A DNA stretch of 64,000 nt from Brachypterus glaber (lineage: Eukaryota; Arthropoda; Insecta; Coleoptera; Kateretidae): assembly GCA_958510825.1 (NCBI GenBank), contig OY294048.1:18431589-18495588 (forward strand). The letters are read 5' to 3'. The notes beneath the pieces are model-generated. The model searched no databases and was not told the DNA's origin. It saw nothing but the letters and a program-made list of their open reading frames with translations. The position numbers and the translations under genes are program-made. Below, piece after piece: positions 1 to 11,725 of the stretch (position 1 is its first letter; every line of letters begins with the position of its first letter).

Positions 1-200
1 CTGTAATGTATATTATACAGAACTTTTGCACTAACCAAAAAAAAAATTGTGCAATATTTTACTTTTTATCCCCTTGTGGTGGTATATTTTTGGTAGGTAA
101 CTAGATTGTTTTTCGTGTAAAAATAACCAAAAAAATTGTGTCATAGTTTACTATGTTTCTGGTTGTGGTAGGTAACCAGATTTTTTGTGTAGAAATTACT
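1..200. repeat. imperfect tandem duplication of ~85-100 bp
   Basis: Two consecutive units (about 30-120 and 121-196) share a run of adenines followed by ATTGTG, then a tract ending GTGGTAGGTAAC and GTGTA. No coding potential. The origin is unknown. Confidence 0.5.
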
Positions 201-814
201 GTCAGAATAATATTCTATATATATTTTTTAATTATGTAATAAATATATCTTTTAAATATGTCTGTTAAATATATTAAATAATATTTAGTTAGTTAATTAT
301 CTCTCTATTATCTGTTTTATTTTCTCTTTTTCAATAAGTTATTAGTTTTGCTTTTTGAGTTATAATAGGTCTTACCTCAACTCTTATCTAAATCAAATAA
401 TAATAATAATAAATAATGTTTTAATTGCAATAGTCCCCAAATACTGGAAAATTATCAAATACACATTCAAAGAAAAGATTTAGGTTCTTTTAATTAACCC
501 AATTTTTTTATTGTAACATGTAACATCACTTTTACCAAATTAAAAAAAAAAATCTATCAGGCTGATCATTTTTATTTACGAAATGTATTACATATCGGTA
601 CCTAAGTTCTAAACTGTTACATCTCTGAAAAGTAAGTTTTGAGAAAAAGCGATTTTAAACTTTTTAAGATTTGTTTAATTATAACTCACAAATATAAAAA
701 AAAACTTTTGGAATTTTTTACAAATATTGTTTAATTATTTATCCGGCTATAAGTTTATCATGAAAACAAATCACTATATGTTTTTATATATTTATAAAAT
801 AGATAAATAGGGAC
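201..814. other. AT-rich intergenic DNA, nothing recognised
   Basis: Low-complexity A/T sequence with short TAA runs near 400. I see no gene, RNA or clear repeat end. Confidence 0.5.
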
Positions 815-1963
815 AGTTGAGAGATGCAATAGGTGAAAACTGAATAAATGTTTTACGATAACACTTGAAGCTAGAGACTGGAAATTTGGCATACAGGTAT
901 GTTACCAAAAGTTCTTGCTCGGGATTTTTTTTGGTAAATATTGGGGTGGGCAAGGGGGGCAACAGGGAAAAAATACATGTTCTTAACAAAAATTCGAAAA
1001 TTGCTATATAGGGGGTTCTTAAGGTTGCTGAAATTAAATATGATAATAAAAATTTTAAAAATATTTACCCACTGGAGTGGATATTTTTAAACATTTTCAA
1101 TATTTTCGTCAAAATTGGTATATATGGGTTTTTGGGGTCGATGAAACTAAATTTTTCCTTACTGGTGATTATTTTTATGTTTACAGTATTTTTTCGTAAA
1201 AATTGGTATATAGGGGTTAAAAGCCGGTTTTTAAAGTTACTAAAACTGAATCTTGGAATAAAAGAAATCTAACTCAACCCCAGAGGGGTGGGGGGTAGTT
1301 TTTGTGAAAATTGGTATATAGGGGTTTTAAAGTCTCTTAAACTCAATCTTAGAATTAAAAAAATCAAACTCCATCCATGAGGAGTGGGGGATAGTTTTTT
1401 TTTAAATTAGTATATTGGTAACTATATTAAAATTAAAAAAACTACCCCCTTCCCCTAATGGATGGAGTTTGATTCAGTTTTAGAGACTTTTAAACCCCTA
1501 TATACCAATTTTCAGAAAAACTACCCCCCACCCCTCGGGGGGTACAGTAATTTTTTTATTCTAAGATTTAGTTTTCAGCTACTTTAAAAACCCCTACATA
1601 CCAATTATCACAAAAACTACCCCCCACCCCTTAGGGGGTGGAGCAAGATTCCAAAGTTCAGTTTTAGTAACTTTAAAAACCGGGTTTCAACCCCTATATA
1701 CCAATGTTTACCAAAAAATACTGTAAACATTAAAAAATAATCACCCCCCCCCCCCGGAGGTGGAGTTAGAAAAATTTTATTATTAGATTTAGTTTCGTTG
1801 ACCCCAAAAACTCCTATATACCAATTTTGACGAAAATATTGAAAATATTTAAAAATATTTACCCCCTCCCCCCCTCGGGGGTAGAGTTAGAAAAATTTTA
1901 TTATCAGATTTAATTTCAGCAACCTTAAAAACCCCTATAAAGCAATTTTAAAATTTTTGTTAA

Positions 1964-3737
1964 CACGTTAAGCGCCATGAGCACCATATATGGTGCTCAG
2001 TTAATTTGCCAAAATTGATCTGAGCACCATATTTGGTGCTCAGACAGAAGAGTTTAAATATTTGCATTATAAATCGAAATACTTAGATAGTGGCAAAAAA
2101 AGCATTTGTTTAGAATTCTAAAACCTAAAGGATTAAAAAAGGGCCTTAGCCGATACGTTTACTTTTCCGACCCCTGCCAATGGAAAGGAAAGTACTGTTA
2201 TCGTGCAAACATTCAAAATCGAGAAAACGACCGTATTATCCATTTTAAAGTCTCATATTGCGATTAGACCCTTTGTCAGTATGATGCCTGTCTGTCTATC
2301 TGTCTGTCTGTCTGTCTCTAAACCTTCACGATAACTACCGATCGGTTTATCCGATCGGCTTAAAATTTGGTATGAAATCACCGTTTGGTCGAAGAATACA
2401 ACTATTAGTTTTTATTTTAAAAAAAAAATTTAAAAAAAAAAAACATTTTTTGTAAAACAAAATATGAAAAATTTGAAGAGGTTTAGGTCTTTGAATTGTC
2501 TATTTGGCAATTGTTTAAATAAAAACCTTATAGCTATGTAATATTTTAATTTTACTTAATTCAACTTTTATGACTTTGAAAGAAGCATGCTACACAAAAG
2601 CATTTACTACATTTTGGACTTTTGTAATTTGTCTTTTGGGCGTAAATGCGATCATGTCTTCTTATAAGATCATAGTAACATTTACTACAACGGCTTCTTT
2701 TATTCACACTTTTTTTTTAATTTTTTAATTTTTTAATTTTTTTTTAAATTGATCTTTATAATAAAAGTATTTTTTCCTAAAAAAATTAATATAAATTTTC
2801 TTTCAGCATTTTTTGATTTTTTTTTAAGTTTAACCCCCCATAACTTTTTTGTTTTTGGGGGGACTACTTTCAAAAACAATAGGGATCTTCCCTTCATAGA
2901 ATTTGTTTTTTCCTGAAAATTTCAATACGATCGCATTATTCGTTCTTGAGTTATCGTTTCTACAAAAATTGTGACATCGGACAGACGGACGGACGAACAG
3001 ACAAACATTTGAAAAAAAACAAAAGTTGCTTATTTTTTCATGAAACAAATTTGTATCCAATAATTTTTTGTCTAGGACGATTTTTGATTTCTTTCTTTGA
3101 AAATTTGAAACTACTGTGTAACATTATTCTAGCGCTGGCGCTGTGAATAATATAATAATAGTATAATACACAATGAAGAAAAAATATGTAAAAATTGTTG
3201 TCCTGATTTTTCTCTGACAGCGGGTCTCGGTATAATTACTTACAATCGAATAATGTTTTACGATAAAAAAATATATCGACTAAAATTTAAGCTATAAATA
3301 ACATAAATAAACTAAATAAACTATTAGTCTGATAATGTTATAAATAATTACATACTTTTCGAATATTTAGTATCTATATAAAAATCAGAATCACTCGTAC
3401 TGGGAATATATTCGTCAGAATCAGTTGGCGAAAATGGATCTTCATCTGATGATAAATTTATATTATTTTTATTTATATTATTATTATTATGAAATAAGGA
3501 AACAAAAACAAAGGTTTTTATTGAGTTTTTTAATTTTAATTTTAATTTAATATACATAAACGTGCCTTAGTTACTCTGAGCATCTTTAATGGTGCTTACC
3601 CATTTAAACCCTTAAACATTTTTTTTTTGTAAAATTAGTTTAGAACAAATTTTTGGCCTATTTCCAATAAATTACACGAAAAAAAATCAGGTGGCCCAGT
3701 GGACCCTTACTCATTTCTGGCATGGGCGCTTAAAGTG
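1964..3737. mobile_element. piggyBac-like non-autonomous element
   Basis: Flanked by TTAA at 1960-1963 and 3738-3741, the exclusive target of piggyBac transposons. The ends are inverted: CACGTTAAGCGCCATG on the left and the complement of CATGGGCGCTTAAAGTG on the right. Inside the left end two short GAGCACCAT/ATGGTGCTC hairpins follow. No transposase catalytic region is visible. A small acidic Ser/Asp-rich reading frame at 3348-3557 (- strand) resembles the acidic N-terminus common in piggyBac transposases, which would make this a deletion derivative; that part is inference. Confidence 0.65.
3348..3557 (-). pseudogene. possible N-terminal remnant of piggyBac transposase
   Basis: A 69-codon frame with an acidic Ser/Asp cluster (SSDEDPFSPTDSDEYIPS), lying near the right end of the TTAA-flanked element and reading inward. 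Acidic N-termini are usual in piggyBac transposases, but this sequence has no catalytic Asp motif, so the assignment rests on position and composition only. Confidence 0.3.
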
Positions 3738-4082
3738 TTAAAAAATGTATTTTTACCCCTTTCCCCATCCCAATATATACCAAAAACAATCCCGAGCAAG
3801 AACTTTTGGTAACATACATGTATGCCAAATTTTAAGTCTCTAGCTTCAAGCGTTATTGAAAAAAAATAAAAGATGCCACATTTATTCTTTTCAGTTCTAA
3901 ACGGTTGCATCTTAGAGATGCAATAGTTTAGAAATAAAAAAGGTCCATATTTTAACAAAGTGTAAAAAGCAAAAATGTGTTTAGAGTGAAATTTTTGGAT
4001 TTTGTTTTTGTGCATATGAACGTAGATACGATCCTTAATTATTGGATGGTCGAACCTCATTTTCTCATTTTTTGAGATGTCA

Positions 4083-4800
4083 GCCCAAATAAAAGGGAAG
4101 AACCGAATTTATCTATTAAAACTACCATAAAAATTCAAAAATGGACTAAAATAAACTTAAAAGTGCTGTTTTTTTTTTTTTTTTTTTTAACTGAGGAGGT
4201 CTGGTTTACATTGTGCCACTCCGGCTTATGCCACTAAGTGGTAGACATTTGCAAAAATTTCGCTTGGAAGACTTTTATATCATTATAATCTGTATTTAGT
4301 TATACCAGTAGACGCACATGTTTCAAAGGGGTCCCAACCGCCCAAATAAAAGGGAATAACGCCGACCCCAGTAGCGCAATGGTAGCGCGTTTGATTACGG
4401 ATCCTGGGGTTGTGGGTTCGAGCCCCACATAGAGCATGGATGTATAGTGGTGTAAATAGTCGGTAGATGGAACTACGATGACTAACTGTAATGTGGGTTG
4501 CAGGTGAAACTGTAAACACATTTCAGGGTGGATGCGAGTTCTGTTGAGGACCGTGCTTCGGAGGGCACGTAAAGATGGCGGTCCCGTCAATTAGGCCATA
4601 GCAGCGAAAAACGACGTTAAACAGTAAAACAAACAAAAGGGAATAACCGAATTTATCTATTAAAACTACCATACATATTCAAAAATGGACTAAAATAAAC
4701 TTAAAAATGCTATTTTTTTTTAGCTGAGGAGGTCTAGTTTACATTGTGCCACTCCGGCTTATGTCACCAAGTGGTGCAAAAATTTCCAAAAGGCGGCCCA
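4083..4800. repeat. tandem duplication (~190-bp shared block), second copy split by a SINE
   Basis: Unit 1 (4083-4338) and unit 2 (4341-4800) begin with GCCCAAATAAAAGGGAA. Both contain the same path through ACCGAATTTATCTATT, a T-run, CTGAGGAGGTCT and CACTCCGGCTTATG. Unit 2 is interrupted at its 20th base by the SINE at 4361-4634. Confidence 0.75.
4361..4634 (+). mobile_element. tRNA-derived SINE with 13-bp target duplication
   Basis: The head resembles a tRNA: a pol III A box (TAGCGCAATGG, 4372-4382) and a B box (GGTTCGAGCCC, 4415-4425), followed by a ~200-bp unrelated body ending GACGTTAAACAGTAAAACAAAC. It is bounded by a perfect 13-bp duplication AAAAGGGAATAAC at 4348-4360 and 4635-4647, as expected for LINE-mobilised insertion. 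It is not a functional tRNA, because the acceptor stem does not close. Confidence 0.85.
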
Positions 4801-6482
4801 AACTCACAAAGAAGGGCTTTTAAGTTTAAAAACTTTCATAAAAATCTAAATCTTACTAAAATACCAATGCATTCTACGTATAGAACGCCTTTAAAATATT
4901 TATAAAAACACTATGTTCTATGACGTTATTATTCATATATGAAGAGTGCAACTAAGCGCCTAGCCCTCATTTTTTCGAAATACGGTTGTTGCTTGAAACG
5001 GGTAGTACTTAACGTACTTTATCATTCTAGTTAACAAAAATTCCTAATATGTTACTAGAAGTGGCAAAAAAATGCATTGGAAAATAAGGTTAGGGGTGCA
5101 AAAAATAATAATTTGTTTTTTTACCCCACCGAAATATTTACCGTCAACTATTCTTGCTTAAAAAAGGCTTATGAACCTATTTAAGACTAGCAAAGAGAAG
5201 ATTTTATGCAAAAACAACCTTATAAGAAATGTACGGGTTAGGCCTTTTGATAATTAGGGGTATTGTTAAGACCCTTATTTCAAGTTTTTTTTGTTGAATC
5301 TACATAAAACGATGTAAACAATCAAAAACTATAATAAAAAGTTTGGGGCAACAAAATGACATACATCCCTCATTTTGCACTACCCTGGTATTTTTTTTAA
5401 GTAAATTGTAATGAGCTCGCTAACTAGCAACTGGACAGTATTTTTGATTTTAAAAGTTTTTTTAGTGATAGGAAAAAATATGTGGCGCCACCTATAGCAT
5501 AAAGCTGTGAAAAGCAAATGTATGCTATACTGAAAGCCAATAATAAATGCTTCCTTTTAAATCTTGGGGTATTCTGGTAACAATTTATTTCTGAATAACT
5601 TTATAGATTCAAATAGTTAAGATATTCCTATGAAATCTTATAAAACTAATGAGAAACTTCCTATCAAAAACGTTCAACTCATATTAGTATAACTATTCCT
5701 ATTACATCTTAAGTTACTCCTGTAATAATTTTCCTAATAATACCTTTATATAAATAGTAAAAAAAATCATATAACATTCAAAAAAACTAAATTGTAGTAT
5801 GTGTATTCTTATAAAATGTTATGTTATTTATGTAATGATTTTCCTACTAGGGGATGTCCATATATTACGTAATGCGCCTAGTTCAACACAAGCTATGAAA
5901 GCCCATTTAATCAAATAGGATTTTAATAAGATTTGGCAGGAAAGTTGTTACAGGGTTAGGCTGTTATATTTTTTATATTAAAGAAGTAGAAAATCAAAAT
6001 TTGTTCCAGATGCTCCAATGATAAACTGTGGCGTCCATCGTCCAAAATCCATTTGCATTGCAAAATAATCTTTCTACGTCAAGATACGTCAACGGTATAT
6101 TAATATGTAATATATATAAATATTTTTATTTACATAAGGCATATAAGCGTCATGGACAGACGCGACACATACGCAATATGCGTCATGGACAGCGAAGGGG
6201 TTACATGTGTGATGTTTCATAAATGCTATATTTGGATTTGACTATGACTATATTTAAATTAAAGCCTGGGTTATTGATTAGAAGGTCAGTTAGTTTTTGT
6301 TTGGCAATATCCAGAATTTCCCCTGGTACAGTAAAAGGTATTGTCTAAGATCACTACATGAGCTAAATATGTTACGTAAACCATATTGTATCTTTCATCG
6401 GTGTGTTTTAAAGAACACACAGAGATTAGATCTTTTAGTAATACCTAGTACACTGATAAAAATATTTGTAAGAGTATTGCCA
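4801..6482. other. intergenic, no gene recognised
   Basis: Small open frames near 6028-6222 and 6297-6536 show no family resemblance or splice context. GGGATGTCCATATATTACG near 5850 loosely resembles the ends of the ATTACGTAA palindromes seen later in the window. Confidence 0.4.
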
Positions 6483-7670
6483 ACGTTAAAGGTCGATTCA
6501 GGCATAATTATCACTAACTACACTAAACTGAATTAATAAATTAAGAAATTAACAAAATTAAGAAACGTAACCTCTAATTTTATTATAAATTTTCCGTAGT
6601 ATGCAACAATAAGGTAACTGCTAAATAGATAATAGGCATGTGTAAATACTACTGAATAAGTAAAAAAAAAACAATTATCCATTGCGTAGGACGATTATTA
6701 CTATATTTGCAGTTGGGTCTAAAAATCGTGTTTTAAAACCTACTTATCTCCAAAAGTACCTTTTATTTTTTATGTAACTACTGTGTTTTTCCTTAACATG
6801 AAAATGTAGGAATTTTTAAAATACACATGTGCTCCATCTTCATTTTTATTTTAATACTTGGATAATGATTCTTTATAAAATGTTGCACTAAAGTCACATA
6901 GGTAGAGAATATATAGAGGAAATAAACGTTTGCGCAGGGTTCTGGCTGAGTAATAACAATAGATTGACATCTAAACGGTAAAAATGGCTGTTCTACGTTG
7001 CCAACAATATTTCAACAGTATAATTTTAATTATAAAAACCAATAAATTTCCAATATTTTGCTACAAATTTTAATAAGAACACTCAAAGACAGCATAAATT
7101 TACATTCAAACCGTTTAAATGCAAGCAAACGTAAATTTACATGGATAGGAGGTCCGACAACGCTGCACTCAGTCATTTTGTTATGAAATCGAATAATTGG
7201 TGATATTTTGTTTGTGGCGTTGTTTGTGGTATCTGCGTGTCTTTATAGTTTTATTTTGTTTATAGTGTTAAAACGTTTAACTTAAAAATGACTTGTTTTG
7301 TAAAGACTTGTAAAAATGTGAAAAACCTTTATGAGGTTTTGTTTTTGTTTACAAATTTTGACGTTTAAAAGGTAAAAATGGCGGACTAAATTTTACACAC
7401 CTAATGTGTTTTTGTCTTTATCTAATACCCACTATAGCTTCTCTACCTATTTGACTAAAGTTTGTGTATTTCAGAAATTCTTTTTCTATGGTGTATTTTA
7501 AAATTCTATTATTATTTTGTGCTATATTTTTTCTTTTATCTTAATTGTTGCATACCATGGAAAATGTATTATAGAATTTAAGGTTATGTTTCTTAATTTT
7601 GTTAATTTCTTAATTTCTTAATTTAGTTTAGTGTAGTTAGTAATAATTATGCCTTAATCGACCTTAAGTT
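6483..7670. repeat. ~1.2-kb foldback element
   Basis: The left end (AGGTCGATTCAGGCATAATT) is mirrored at the right end by AATTATGCCTTAATCGACCT. The arms continue inward (CTACACTAAACT / AGTTTAGTGTAG, AACAAAATTAAGAAAC / TTTCTTAATTTTG, TATGCAACAAT / ATTGTTGCATA). The centre is near 7077. No transposase is visible. Confidence 0.75.
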
Positions 7671-7785
7671 ATGTGAGTTTTCCAGAACATATTCTGTAGA
7701 ATTTCATAATAAGTTATGTGAAATAAAATTTTACGGAACATATTTTGTAAAAAATTATGTGAAATAAACTTTTACAGAACATATT
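7671..7785. repeat. short direct repeats
   Basis: Three loose units of about 45 bp containing CAGAACATATTCTGT-like and TTATGTGAAATAAA segments precede the LINE fragment. Related TTATGTGA words recur near 8830. Confidence 0.45.
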
Positions 7786-8010
7786 CAAAACAAAGCAATG
7801 AGAATTATATTCGAATGTAATAAATTTACTCCGATAACAACAATGTTAAATGTATTGAATTTTATGAGTATTCCTCAAAGAATAAAATATAGATCTTTGG
7901 ATTTGGTGTATAAAATTAAAAACGAAATGGCGCCTGAATATTTATTAAATAAATTAAAATTTGTACACGAAATTCATATGTATAACACTAGACGTGTAAT
8001 AGTATATTAA
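7786..8010 (+). pseudogene. LINE (Jockey/CR1-like) reverse transcriptase C-terminal fragment
   Basis: The reading frame starts with QNKAMRIIFECN and continues through a block of the form 'T-x3-ML-x2-L-x-F-M-S-x2-QR', a layout typical of the region downstream of the RT domain in Jockey-superfamily LINE ORF2 proteins. About 75 codons remain before a stop. The RT core and the endonuclease are absent, so this is a dead 5'-truncated copy. Clade assignment is tentative. Confidence 0.6.
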
Positions 8011-8482
8011 AGTACTAGTTTCATAATATACGTTTTTAGCGCACGAGTACAAGTTTAGAAAACGAGCCGCTTGCAGCGAGTTTTCTAAAGTACTAGTGCG
8101 CTAAAAACGTGTTATAAAACGAGTTATTTATACAATTTTTTCTATTTTGCTCTAAAATTAAAAAAAAACTCACATTTAAATTGATGACATATTTAGGGAT
8201 TTTTGTTTCGGATTGGCATTACAGTTTTCGCCATGTTTAAAATTCTAAGAACAAATATAATTTTGATATATTTTTTAGTAATTTCTTCTAGTTTCACTGC
8301 AAGTAACCAAGCCACAATTTTAACACGGTAAAAAATATCCTAAAAACAAAATTTTGTAGAAAATTAAACTTTAAAGCGACGTTCCAACCCAAAAGAAAAA
8401 AAAAACTAGAGACCTCTTATGGCCTATAATCACAAGCAAAATGCGTGTGATTATGAGCTTATAAGAGTCGCAAAATAGAAAA
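8005..8482 (-). repeat. dispersed repeat R1, reverse copy
   Basis: The reverse complement aligns over most of its length with 16313-16835: a shared CACACGCATTTTGC..., GCGACTCTTATAAGCTCATA and a terminal hairpin with TTTTTAGCGCAC and GTGCGCTAAAAACG. Further pieces occur at 43630-43890. Noncoding. Confidence 0.75.
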
Positions 8483-8489
8483 ATTATTT

Positions 8490-9379
8490 TTTGTGGATGT
8501 ACCTGTCTCAGCTAAAACATATAATACATTTTTTTGTAATGGGATACTTTAGTTTAACGAATTACCCGTGATAATAAAAACCTGCGATAACTACAATAAG
8601 TTTAAAAAATTGTTGTCTGATTATATTAAGGAAAAAAATGGATTGTGAATATTTATTTATAAATTGTCAAAAATTGTATCATGTAAAATTTAATCGCATG
8701 GCTAAATAAATACCTACTTTTTACTTAAAATCACATAACTTAACGTTGGCTATATTCTTACCTACGTTATGTTCTGTGAATAAAGCGCCCCAAAATATAT
8801 AATGTGAAATTAAAAAAATACATAATAAGTTATGTGAAGGTACATAAAATATTGTGTAAATTTTAAAAATATAGCATAAGTTGAAATTTTCCATAAGTTG
8901 TTGTGTGATTGTGTGATTTTTATCTGTGTATGTATTCTTAAAAGATAACGTTAAAAACTTAATAAATTAATAACTTAATACCTAGTAGGTATACTTAAAA
9001 CATAACGTTAAAAACTTTCATAGGTAATACCAAGATCCAAAATCAAAACTCCTTAAATTATTTCTAGGTAAAACTAACTGACCTCTAGATGCACAATGCA
9101 CATAACTGAAAATTGGACAGCTACTGCATATAATATACTGTCGCGATGCATTAAGAACCTCGTCTTCTCTAGTTGGTTCAAAAAAAGAAATCACATTATA
9201 ATACTTATAAAAAATAAATTTAAATTTGCAAATACCTTACATCATCGCAAAAACATAAATAAATCTTCCGTATACCTTTAGCCAAGGGCATATCATATTA
9301 ATATAAACATAAATATTGATTAAAATTATCAATTAAAAAATATGGGGTTTTCCTGAAAAAAAAATATTACCTATAATAA
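8490..9379. other. intergenic, nothing recognised
   Basis: AT-rich DNA without repeat ends or a convincing gene. A 61-codon frame at 9096-9281 has no recognisable features. Confidence 0.4.
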
Positions 9380-9545
9380 TTCCCCCAAATTCCCTTTTAA
9401 TATCACGGTTCACCTGGGCCATTTTAAATAAAAATTTCTTGGACCCCTACGTTTTTTGGACTAAAACATACCTAATAACATAAGAAATCAATTTCCGTAA
9501 AAGAAAATCGTAAAAGATACACTTTTTTTGAAAAAAAAAAACACC
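9380..9545. repeat. end fragment of the CACGGTTCACCTGGGC repeat family
   Basis: This block (CACGGTTCACCTGGGCCATT, then GACCCCTACG and GTAAAAGATACACTTTTT) recurs at 31436-31580, 32555-32706 (inverted) and 44220-44365. Confidence 0.7.
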
Positions 9546-9865
9546 AATTATTTGAATATTTCGCGAAATTTGTGCAAGTTTTAAAAAGTTCAAAAAAATA
9601 GTTTTAAACAAAAAATCTGCAAACTTATATATTATATGAATACATGTTAACCTACCTGACTATAGAGAAGAGATTATTTCTTTCCGCAAGTTGAGTAAAA
9701 ACAATCAATTTCAGTTGGAAACTGGGTGGATTTTCTGTTTTTGCCTAAAACTTTTTTCAGTGTAATTTTTTTAATTTTTTTTATTGGAATATACTTTTTT
9801 ATGTAAAAATACACAACAAAATTTCTGTGGTGCAACATCGCAGGTTTAACCGTTTTAAAGATAAA

Positions 9866-10147
9866 TGCAATTACATTACATTACATTACATGTTTGTTTA
9901 ACCTCGTACTATTCTACTTAATTAAGCATCCCCTAAGTCCAGGACTTGTGTGGGCTAGTAGTAGAGGGAACCACCGGCTTATACTGACTTTCGAACCAGT
10001 TTCTAGGGAGTGTCCGTTTCACTTATCGCCTTCGCCAAATTTCAATTATTAATTAACTGAAAAAGGCAAATCGGCGCCAGTGAGAATCGAACCCACGATA
10101 GTAGACTTGCTATGCATACGCGCTAGCCACTACGCTATGCCTCCCAT
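9866..10147 (-). mobile_element. tRNA-derived SINE, minus strand
   Basis: On the minus strand the head carries an A box (complement at about 10122-10136, TAGCGTAGTGGCTAG) and a B box GGTTCGATTCT (complement at 10083-10093), followed by a body ending in a TGTAA pentamer repeat at 9870-9892. The acceptor ends do not pair, so it is a SINE head rather than a tRNA gene. It differs in body and tail from the SINE at 4361. Confidence 0.8.
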
Positions 10148-10159
10148 TAAAAGTAAATT

Positions 10160-10425
10160 TTTACGTATTCATGAACAAAAATAAAAAAATATAAAACCAA
10201 AAACCAATATTATAGTAATGGGTGTCCATTTAACATTAAAAACAGAGAAATAATTTATATGCACCTTGTTCAAAAAATCATTCCTAAGGAAGTTATGTCC
10301 TTTTAAATATACCCTATTTAAAAAAAAATCACGAAATTTTTTTAGTTTCTCACAATTAGTATTGTTCTTAAATATTACCAAACACTCCAAAATCTCTCTT
10401 AAAATTTTTGGCCACCCCAACTGGT
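10160..10425. repeat. internal fragment shared with 32280-32350 and 43940-44010
   Basis: The words TTTAGTTTCTCACAATTAG, TATTGTTCTTAAATATTACC and ACTCCAAAATCTC recur in the other two places with small changes. It is part of the CACGGTTCACC element family. Confidence 0.5.
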
Positions 10426-10427
10426 TT

Positions 10428-11220
10428 CCAGAAAATTGCAATTAAAGAGGCAATTTTACGTTCTGAGCATCAAAAATCGAAACTAAAAAATGCACCAATA
10501 AAAATTTTAATACTGCTGGGTGCTTCTACATTAAAAACTATGAAAAAAAGCTCTACACGGAAAGAAATTAGTGGGCTCTGCGCTATACATTATAAGATAT
10601 TTGGTAACAGTGGCAAATTATAGTGATTTAAGCTATAGATTATAAGGGACACAATAACTAATAATGTTAAAAATAAATTGGAAACGATTATATATATTAC
10701 AGACACGATTATATTTATTACAGGCACTATTATAAATTTACAGAAATTTTATTATATTATAAAAATTATTAGCACGGACAATAATTAAATCTATTTAAGC
10801 TATAAATGCCATACTATTTGTTATATTTTATTATTCACTAAACAATTAAAGTATTTCATATAAATTTTTACACTGACTGCCATAATTGTAAGAGAAAGCC
10901 TTGTATTTATATAATAAGCGATTATAATTTGCTTGGTATGTGTGTTATAGCGCTCCTAGTTATAATTTTTTTTTTCCGTGTATACATGTAGGTTCAAAAT
11001 TCAGTTTTAAGCCTCTTAAAAATAACAATTTTTAAAGGAACGTAGCTACGCGTAGCTCCCTTAAAAGCGATTTGTAGATAGTTTCTAATGTAGAATCGTC
11101 CAGCAGAATTGAAATTATTATTGTTTTTTAGTTCCGTTTTTTTTTTTATGCTCAGAATGTGAAATTGCCTCTTTAGTTGCAATTTTCTCGAAAACGGTTG
11201 GTCCTACGGTGTTACACAAA
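10428..11220. repeat. foldback element with a nested TIR element
   Basis: Arms 10428-10552 and 10990-11195 are inverted copies (AATTGCAATTAAAGAGGCAA versus the complement of TTGCCTCTTTAGTTGCAATT). A second element at about 10553-10984 interrupts them, with ends ACACGGAAA and TTTCCGTGT. The nested order implies two insertion events. Confidence 0.7.
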
Positions 11221-11469
11221 GAGTACCTTTTTATGTATTTTTAATTAGGGATTAATATGCAATTGAGAAAATGTCAAAAAAATCTAAAAATAAAAAAATT
11301 TGGGACAAAAAAGTGCAAGCCCCTGTTTAAAATTACCAAATAAAAATTACATAAAAAGGTAACCGTTATCAATTTTAAGGCATGTGCAAAACTTGTTACT
11401 GTTGTTTATATATACCCTATATGGTTAATAACCATTGGTTATAGATATATTAAATAAGAACTGCTGTTC

Positions 11470-11725
11470 AGATGTACTATGTAATCGTAGTTTTTGAAAA
11501 AAATTGTTTTTACCCCATTTTACCCTCTTACCCCAATCCGATTTTTACCAAAAACAATCTCAGCCTACAACTTTGGATAATCAACCCATGGTTCAGATGG
11601 CCCAAAAAGTCTTTAGCCCGAAGCGTTCTTGAGTTATCGTGGTCAGAAATTTCCCGGACACACAGACAGACCGACAGACAAAAAGTTTTTTTGACGGAAT
11701 TTTGGATATAAAACGACTAGAAACG
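11470..11725. repeat. C-rich / GAGTTATCGTG / GACAGACA block, copy
   Basis: Order: TTTTACCCC tracts, ACCAAAAACAATCTC, CGTTCTTGAGTTATCGTG, then ACAGACAGACCGACAGAC. The same order occurs at 50690-50840, and parts occur at 2930-3010 and 3750-3860. The small open frame across it is incidental. Confidence 0.6.

Larger units (their letters stand above)
815..3935. repeat. large imperfect palindrome, interrupted by a piggyBac-like insertion
   Basis: Blocks around 820-1400 reappear reverse-complemented at 1435-1963 and, beyond an insertion, at 3742-3930 (for example the stretch around CTAGAGACT and CTTTTGGTAACATAC). The centre is near 1415. The arms carry several C-rich blocks next to 'CCCCTATATACCAA'. 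Removing the 1964-3737 insertion restores a continuous right arm of a foldback element about 1.3 kb long. Confidence 0.7.

Noticed and set aside
4372..4440. tRNA gene
   Set aside because: A and B boxes are present, but the acceptor stem does not pair, a SINE body follows and target duplications flank it. The same applies to 10075-10147.
6028..6536. Two adjacent small frames as a split gene
   Set aside because: No splice sites joining them, no signal peptide, no known motif; composition is like the surrounding DNA.
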